NCBI GenBank assembly: GCA_002724315.1
Contig: PBOJ01000004.1
Span: 10,121 to 57,235 of the forward strand
Source: Planctomycetaceae bacterium
Lineage (GTDB): Bacteria > Planctomycetota > Planctomycetia > Planctomycetales > Planctomycetaceae
Reading direction: 5' to 3'
DNA length: 47,115 bases
In this document: positions 43,346-47,115 of the stretch, piece after piece
Position numbering within the stretch: position 1 is the stretch's first letter
Layout: each line of letters starts with the position of its first letter
Notes under the pieces: generated by a model
Told to the model about the DNA's origin: nothing
Database searches by the model: none
The model's input: only the letters and a program-made list of their open reading frames with translations
Program-made: the position numbers and the translations under genes

Positions 43346-43518
43346 AGGCTGCTGTTCGAAGAGACAACCGTTGGTACCGAACACCAGTTGCCATCCTCCC
43401 GCGGCGCGCTACTGTTCGGGCGGACAGGTCGCCAACCGTCACGCCGGTCGGCGGCACCCTGAAGAACACGACAAGGGGACTTCGACGGTTCAATCGCGGG
43501 CCACTGGGAGGCTGTGGC

Positions 43519-45288
43519 ATGGGCGTCACCAGCACCAATTCCGACTCGATTCTCGGGCCCCCATCCGGAAATGTCCCCGAATTGGTGACCGCACCGTGGC
43601 GTGAGCATTACCCCGAAAACGTCCCGACCCACCTGGGATATCCGGCACGTGCGGCGTGGTGCCTGTTGAAGCGTGCGGCGGAGGAATCTCCCGAACGTGT
43701 GGCCTGCTGGCACCTGGGCGAAAGCTGGACGTACTCGAGCTTGTGGAGTCGCGCCCAGGCTGCCGCAACCCGTTTCACCGCTTTGGGAATCCGTCCGGGC
43801 CATCGGGTGACAGTGTTGCTGCCCAACATGCCCGAATTCCTTGTGGCACTCAACGGGGCCTGGCTGGCCGGTGCGACAGTCGTGGCGGCCAGTCCCCTGA
43901 TGGTGCCGGGGGAGGTGGGTCGGTTGTTGTCGACCACACGTTCTCGCCTCCTGGTGACGCTCGACGTCCTGGCCGGGTTGGTCCCCGAGGACGAAACGGC
44001 TCCGGACACTGTGCTGGCCGTTTCGATGAGGAACCGACTCAGCCGGCTGCAGGGGGTTGGTTACGCCCTGGCACGGCTACTGAAATTCCGCCTGGGGCGT
44101 CCGTCGGGACCGACGCGGTGGCTGGACTGGGATGACTCTCTCTCGGGCACTCCCACCCGAAATCACATGTCGGGTACCGCGGTCGGGGCTGCCGTTGGCT
44201 TCGACCGCGGGCTCGACCCCGGCCACGGTTTCGAACCGGGTCGTCCGGCAATGATCCTGCCAACAGGTGGAACGACAGGGGTGCCCCGATCGGTGGTGCT
44301 GACCCACGGCAACCTGGTCGCCAACGCCTGGCAGTTGTACCACTGGGCGGGACGCCGCACAGCCGAGGACACCCTGCTCGCCGTGCTGCCGTTCTTCCAC
44401 AGCTACGGACTGACGACCTGCGCCCTGGCCGGCACCGCGATGCAAGCCACGATCGTGATGCATCATCGCTTTCAGGTCGGCAAGGTACTCGACCTGTTCG
44501 CCCAACACCGCCCCACCATCTTCCCGGCAGTTCCCGCGATGCTGGTCGCACTCAACGACCGGCTCCGCGACGGCAGCGGACACGTCGTGCGGGGACTCGA
44601 AATGTGCATCAGCGGTGGTGCCGGCCTGCCCGCCGACGTGGCCGCCGAGTTCTCTCACCACAGCGGTGCGGTGGTGGTGGAAGGCTACGGGCTCTCCGAA
44701 GCCGGTCCCGTCACCCATGCCGGTCCACTTGACGGAACCGCTCGCCCCGGCACCATCGGGCTTCCACTGCCTGACACCCTGGCCCGAGTGGTCGACATCG
44801 AGGACCGTTCGCGGATCCTGCCACCCGGAGAAACCGGTCAACTGCTGGTCCGCGGCCCGCAGGTCATGGCCGGATACCTGGACGCGAGCGAGGCGACCGA
44901 CGAGGTGCTGGTCGACGGTTGGCTGGCCACCGGCGACATCGCCAGTTGTGACGAGGATGGATTTTTCACGATCGTCGATCGGCTCAAGGACCTGATCATC
45001 ACCAGCGGGTTCAACGTCTATCCACTGGAAGTCGAAGAGGCACTGCGCGAGCACCCCGCCGTGGCCGACGCGGCGGTGGTTGGAGTGCCCGATCCGGTTC
45101 GGGGCGAACGCGTCAAGGCATTCCTGGCACTCGTCCCCGGAGCTGACTACGACGAACCGACGTTGCAGGATTTCCTCACCCACCGACTGTCCCGTCACAA
45201 GCGGCCCCGCGATATCGAGGTCGTTGACGGCGATCTGCCGCGCAACTTTCTCGGCAAGGTTCTTCGCCGTGAACTGCGTGAGTGCTAA
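43519..45288 (+). CDS. AMP-forming acyl/aryl-CoA ligase with altered P-loop
   Basis: The protein has 589 residues from ATG 43519, with GGGAGG seven bases upstream. It is an ANL superfamily ligase: PTGGTTGVPRSVVLTHGN, VVVEGYGLSEAGPV, DGWLATGDIASCDEDGFFTIVDRLKDLIITSGFNVYPLEVEEAL, and the C-terminal NFLGKVLRREL with catalytic Lys580. In the P-loop the usual PKG is PRS (Arg257), a conservative change seen rarely. It would activate a fatty or related carboxylic acid to the acyl-AMP and the CoA thioester. It stands alone, next to the tRNA-Leu gene, and is not in the fad operon. Specificity cannot be read. Confidence 0.86.
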   Translation: MGVTSTNSDSILGPPSGNVPELVTAPWREHYPENVPTHLGYPARAAWCLLKRAAEESPERVACWHLGESWTYSSLWSRAQAAATRFTALGIRPGHRVTVLLPNMPEFLVALNGAWLAGATVVAASPLMVPGEVGRLLSTTRSRLLVTLDVLAGLVPEDETAPDTVLAVSMRNRLSRLQGVGYALARLLKFRLGRPSGPTRWLDWDDSLSGTPTRNHMSGTAVGAAVGFDRGLDPGHGFEPGRPAMILPTGGTTGVPRSVVLTHGNLVANAWQLYHWAGRRTAEDTLLAVLPFFHSYGLTTCALAGTAMQATIVMHHRFQVGKVLDLFAQHRPTIFPAVPAMLVALNDRLRDGSGHVVRGLEMCISGGAGLPADVAAEFSHHSGAVVVEGYGLSEAGPVTHAGPLDGTARPGTIGLPLPDTLARVVDIEDRSRILPPGETGQLLVRGPQVMAGYLDASEATDEVLVDGWLATGDIASCDEDGFFTIVDRLKDLIITSGFNVYPLEVEEALREHPAVADAAVVGVPDPVRGERVKAFLALVPGADYDEPTLQDFLTHRLSRHKRPRDIEVVDGDLPRNFLGKVLRRELREC

Positions 45289-45315
45289 AGCCCCCGGGCT
45301 GCCGTTTCCGGCTCA

Positions 45316-45344
45316 TTGAAACCCGCCGGTGCGTCGACTAGCTT
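45316..45344 (+). promoter_or_regulatory. Candidate promoter of tRNA-Leu
   Basis: TTGAAA (45316-45321) and TAGCTT (45339-45344) are 17 bp apart. The predicted start of transcription, near 45351, is about 8 nt before the mature tRNA 5' end at 45359, which fits a tRNA promoter. Confidence 0.45.
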
Positions 45345-45358
45345 GGTGGACCACTCAA

Positions 45359-45443
45359 GCCGGAGTGGCGGAATTGGCAGACGCGCTGGATTCAAAATCC
45401 AGTGAGGGTAAACCTCGTGCGGGTTCGAGTCCCGCCTCCGGTA
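45359..45443 (+). tRNA. tRNA-Leu (anticodon CAA)
   Basis: The 85-nt sequence folds as a type II tRNA. The acceptor arms are GCCGGAG and CTCCGGT with one G-T pair at the end and discriminator A. The anticodon stem CTGGA/TCCAG encloses the loop TTCAAAA with anticodon CAA. The T arm is GCGGG TTCGAGT CCCGC, and the variable arm is long, as in leucine tRNAs. CCA is not encoded and must be added after transcription. Confidence 0.96.
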
Positions 45444-45579
45444 CTTTGTCCCCATCTTCTCGGCCCCCGGACCGGCTCCGCCGGAACGCTGCAGGGCCGA
45501 CCCGTGTGCAAAACGCCCGGGAGGCGGTGTAACATCACGTCGCCAAGATCGACCGTCTGACCTCAACATGGAGAACAAC

Positions 45580-46821
45580 ATGGACCGTCGCACCTTCCTG
45601 AAGTCTGGCCTCGGAGCTGGAGTCGCCGCATCGCTGGGAACCCATTCGCTGTTCTCTCCCGAACTGCATGCCAAGATCCCGGCCAATCTCAAGGTGACCA
45701 AGCTGAAAGTCATCCCGGTCTGGACCGGGTCCATGAACTACATCTTCGTCAAGCTCTACACCAACGCCGGAGTCACCGGAGTGGGCGAAGGGGGAATCCG
45801 CGGCCGCGCCGCCACGATGATTGCGGCCATCCAGGAACACGAACGTTATATCGTCGGCAAGAACCCGATGCAGATCGAGAAGCACTGGCAGGCGATGTAC
45901 CGCTGGCCACGCTGGCGAGGTGGCCCGATCCTCAACAGCGCCGTCAGCGCCGTCGACATCGCCCTGTGGGACATCGCCGGCAAGGTGCTCGATGCCCCCA
46001 TCTACCAGCTGCTCGGAGGAGCCGCCAAGGATCGCATGCGTCTCTACATTCACGGAGGTTCAGCCGACGCGGTCCGTTCGGCCAAGCAACAGGGCTTCAA
46101 TGCCGTCAAGACCGGTCCCAGCCTCGCCCGCAACGGTGTCATCAAGCAGCCCTGGAACCTCAAGGCCGAGATCGCACGACTGAAGTCGATGCGGGATGCC
46201 GGTGGAGACGATTTCGACATCCTCTATGACTGCCACACGCAGTTCAAACCCGAGATGGCCCTCGAGTTCTGCACCGCCGTCGAGGAGATCCGACCATTCT
46301 TCATCGAGGAACCGATGCTGACCTCAGACCTCGGCAAGATGAAGTGGCTCGCCGACAAGGTGAAGGTGCCGCTGTGCCAGGGCGAGAGCCAATTCACCAA
46401 GTTCGGCCTGCAGGAAATGATCAACAAGCACTACATCAGCTACATCAATCCAGACGTGATCCACGCCGGAGGGATCACCGAGTGCAAGAAACTGACGGCA
46501 ATGGCCGAATCCAACTTCATCGACGTTGCACTGCACAACGCCCAAAGCCCAGTGATGACGCTGGCCGGCCTGCACGTCAACGCCTGTTCAACCAACTGCG
46601 TGATCCACGAATTCAACCAGGCTCGCAAGTACGCAGCGTGGGAAGAGGATCTCTATGGCGGCGTGAAGATCGAATACAAGGACGGCTTCGCATCGCTCCC
46701 AAAGGGGCCGGGACTGGGAATCGACATCGACGAAAAGGCCGCAGCCAAGCGGCCGGCTCGACCATTCGCTCGCACCCGAAGCACACTGGAATGGCCCGAC
46801 GGATCGGTCGGCGACACCTAG
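45580..46821 (+). CDS. Twin-arginine secreted mandelate-racemase/enolase-superfamily dehydratase-like protein
   Basis: The protein has 413 residues from ATG 45580; GGAG six bases upstream sits inside an earlier in-frame ATG (45568), so 45580 is preferred. It begins with a twin-arginine signal (DRRTFLKSGLGAGVAASLG), unusual for this superfamily. The barrel domain shows Lys177 in AVKTGPS, metal ligands Asp217, Glu243 and Glu269 (LYDCHT, FIEEP, CQGES), and His219 and His319 as candidate acid/base residues (DCHT, LHNAQSP). The order resembles sugar-acid dehydratases such as D-galactonate and D-mannonate dehydratase, but the substrate is not determined. The TAG stop overlaps the TAG of the convergent repeat gene in CTAG. 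Confidence 0.87.
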   Translation: MDRRTFLKSGLGAGVAASLGTHSLFSPELHAKIPANLKVTKLKVIPVWTGSMNYIFVKLYTNAGVTGVGEGGIRGRAATMIAAIQEHERYIVGKNPMQIEKHWQAMYRWPRWRGGPILNSAVSAVDIALWDIAGKVLDAPIYQLLGGAAKDRMRLYIHGGSADAVRSAKQQGFNAVKTGPSLARNGVIKQPWNLKAEIARLKSMRDAGGDDFDILYDCHTQFKPEMALEFCTAVEEIRPFFIEEPMLTSDLGKMKWLADKVKVPLCQGESQFTKFGLQEMINKHYISYINPDVIHAGGITECKKLTAMAESNFIDVALHNAQSPVMTLAGLHVNACSTNCVIHEFNQARKYAAWEEDLYGGVKIEYKDGFASLPKGPGLGIDIDEKAAAKRPARPFARTRSTLEWPDGSVGDT

Positions 46822-47115
46822 GACATAAAATCGTCGAATTCGAAGCCGTCGTCTGGCAATCTGTCCGCCGAAGGCTTGTCGTCCGACGGTTCGGGAGCGA
46901 TCGGTCCATCGTCGATCGGTCCATCGTCGATCGGTCCATCGTCGATCGGTCCATCGTCGATCGGTCCAGCATCGATCGGTCCAGCATCGATCGGTCCAGC
47001 ATCGATCGGTCCAGCATCGATCGGTCCATCGTCGATCGGTCCATCGTCGATCGGTTCAGCGTCGATCGGTTCAGCGTCGATCGGTTCAGCGTCGATCGGT
47101 CCAGCGTCGATCGGT
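46818..47115 (-). CDS. C-terminal end of an acidic pentapeptide-repeat protein (partial)
   Basis: This gene enters from the right edge and ends at TAG 46820-46818, sharing CTAG with the convergent dehydratase-like gene. In this frame the 15-bp DNA repeat reads as units of DDGPI, DAGPI or DAEPI (at least 14 copies), then APEPSDDKPSADRLPDDG and a short acidic-aromatic end FEFDDFMS. The other frames across the repeat give Met-Asp-Arg-Ser runs and continue through the dehydratase gene, which makes them unlikely. The tail is strongly acidic and probably disordered. The N-terminal part and its function are outside the window. The end slightly recalls acidic-hydrophobic tails used to dock partners, as in single-stranded DNA-binding proteins, but this is only a resemblance. 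Confidence 0.7.
   Translation of the reverse strand, partial: PIDAGPIDAEPIDAEPIDAEPIDDGPIDDGPIDAGPIDAGPIDAGPIDAGPIDDGPIDDGPIDDGPIDDGPIAPEPSDDKPSADRLPDDGFEFDDFMS
46899..47115. repeat. 15-bp tandem repeat, 14 copies plus a partial one
   Basis: The unit is GATCGGTCCATCGTC with variants at four positions. Copies 1-4 and 9-10 carry ATCGTC, copies 5-8 AGCATC, copies 11-13 TCAGCGTC, copy 14 CAGCGTC; a partial copy touches the right edge. Blocks of identical neighbours point to recent local duplication. Each junction makes CGATCG, so this palindrome recurs every 15 bp. The unit length is a multiple of three, so copy-number change keeps the reading frame. Confidence 0.97.

Noticed and set aside
45329..45532. 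Short plus-strand frame covering the tRNA-Leu gene
   Set aside because: The sequence folds as a complete tRNA, and the frame has no other support.
46613..47044. Minus-strand frame with Met-Asp-Arg-Ser repeats
   Set aside because: It continues through the 3' half of the dehydratase-like gene and has no composition of a real protein there; the neighbouring frame ends exactly at the convergent stop and gives a coherent acidic tail.
46899..47115. Possible CRISPR array
   Set aside because: Units are 15 bp and directly adjacent, with no spacers.
1..47115. Mobile element, prophage or defence system
   Set aside because: No transposase, integrase, terminal repeats, restriction enzyme or toxin-antitoxin pair was recognised, and codon use appears uniform.

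Overview
The window is high-GC bacterial DNA that looks like a member of the Planctomycetota. It carries a DUF1501 protein next to a DUF1549/DUF1553 cytochrome-like protein and a WD40 protein, several twin-arginine secreted enzymes, a lipoprotein with leucine-rich repeats, PhyH-type and xylose-isomerase-like proteins, Gfo/Idh/MocA oxidoreductases and PQQ-type propellers. This mix is typical of that phylum. Genes are packed tightly on both strands. Same-strand neighbours often overlap by 4 nt (ATGA, GTGA, TTGA). Of seven convergent pairs, four overlap at their 3' ends and the other three are separated by 12 to 27 bp. I see no transposase, integrase, prophage or CRISPR array.

Layout. 1-2.7 kb: two tandem membrane-anchored SGNH-hydrolase-type proteins (the first cut by the window edge) divergent from a GT4 glycosyltransferase. 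This is probably the edge of a surface polysaccharide locus. 2.7-9.1 kb: a SAF-domain NAD(P)-dependent dehydrogenase, a 62-residue small protein, and a complete sugar ABC importer of the RhaS/LsrB type (ATPase, two permeases, binding lipoprotein). 9.3-13.1 kb: a plus-strand run of a secreted protein of unknown function, an FAD oxidoreductase, an amidohydrolase and a DUF3365 haem-type protein. 13.1-16.0 kb: a sugar isomerase/epimerase-like TIM barrel, a PhyH dioxygenase and an LRR lipoprotein.

16.3-23.3 kb: a beta-oxidation operon in the order acyl-CoA dehydrogenase, FadB-type multifunctional enzyme, FadA-type thiolase, long-chain acyl-CoA synthetase, with overlapping start and stop codons from fadB onward. 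23.3-30.4 kb: minus-strand genes for a CAP-domain protein coupled to a Gfo/Idh/MocA oxidoreductase; an AbgB-like M20 hydrolase, a YfhO-type membrane protein and a quinone-oxidoreductase-like protein; and a small membrane protein. 30.5-32.9 kb: a twin-arginine isochorismatase-like hydrolase convergent with a PhoX/DUF839 protein.

33.0-38.5 kb: the WD40, DUF1501 and DUF1549/1553 cluster. Its largest protein has a coiled-coil-like insertion of about 390 residues inside the DUF1553 region. A strong hairpin followed by a T-rich stretch separates the WD40 gene from the other two. 38.8-45.3 kb: a secreted PQQ-type propeller, a secreted propeller plus LamG-like protein, a DUF1338 (2-oxoadipate dioxygenase/decarboxylase family) enzyme and a second AMP-forming ligase with an altered P-loop. 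45.4-47.1 kb: tRNA-Leu(CAA), a twin-arginine enolase-superfamily dehydratase-like protein, and a gene tail running in from the right edge on the minus strand. That tail encodes a pentapeptide repeat D-(D/A)-(G/E)-P-I from a 15-bp tandem array.

No single multigene system here is clearly new. The most unusual signals are the pentapeptide-repeat tail, the coiled-coil insertion in the cytochrome-like protein, the overlapping convergent stop codons (one inside a perfect hairpin), and two related 12-bp palindromes at the fatty-acid/acyl-ligase loci. Functions are read from motifs in the translations; no database search was possible.
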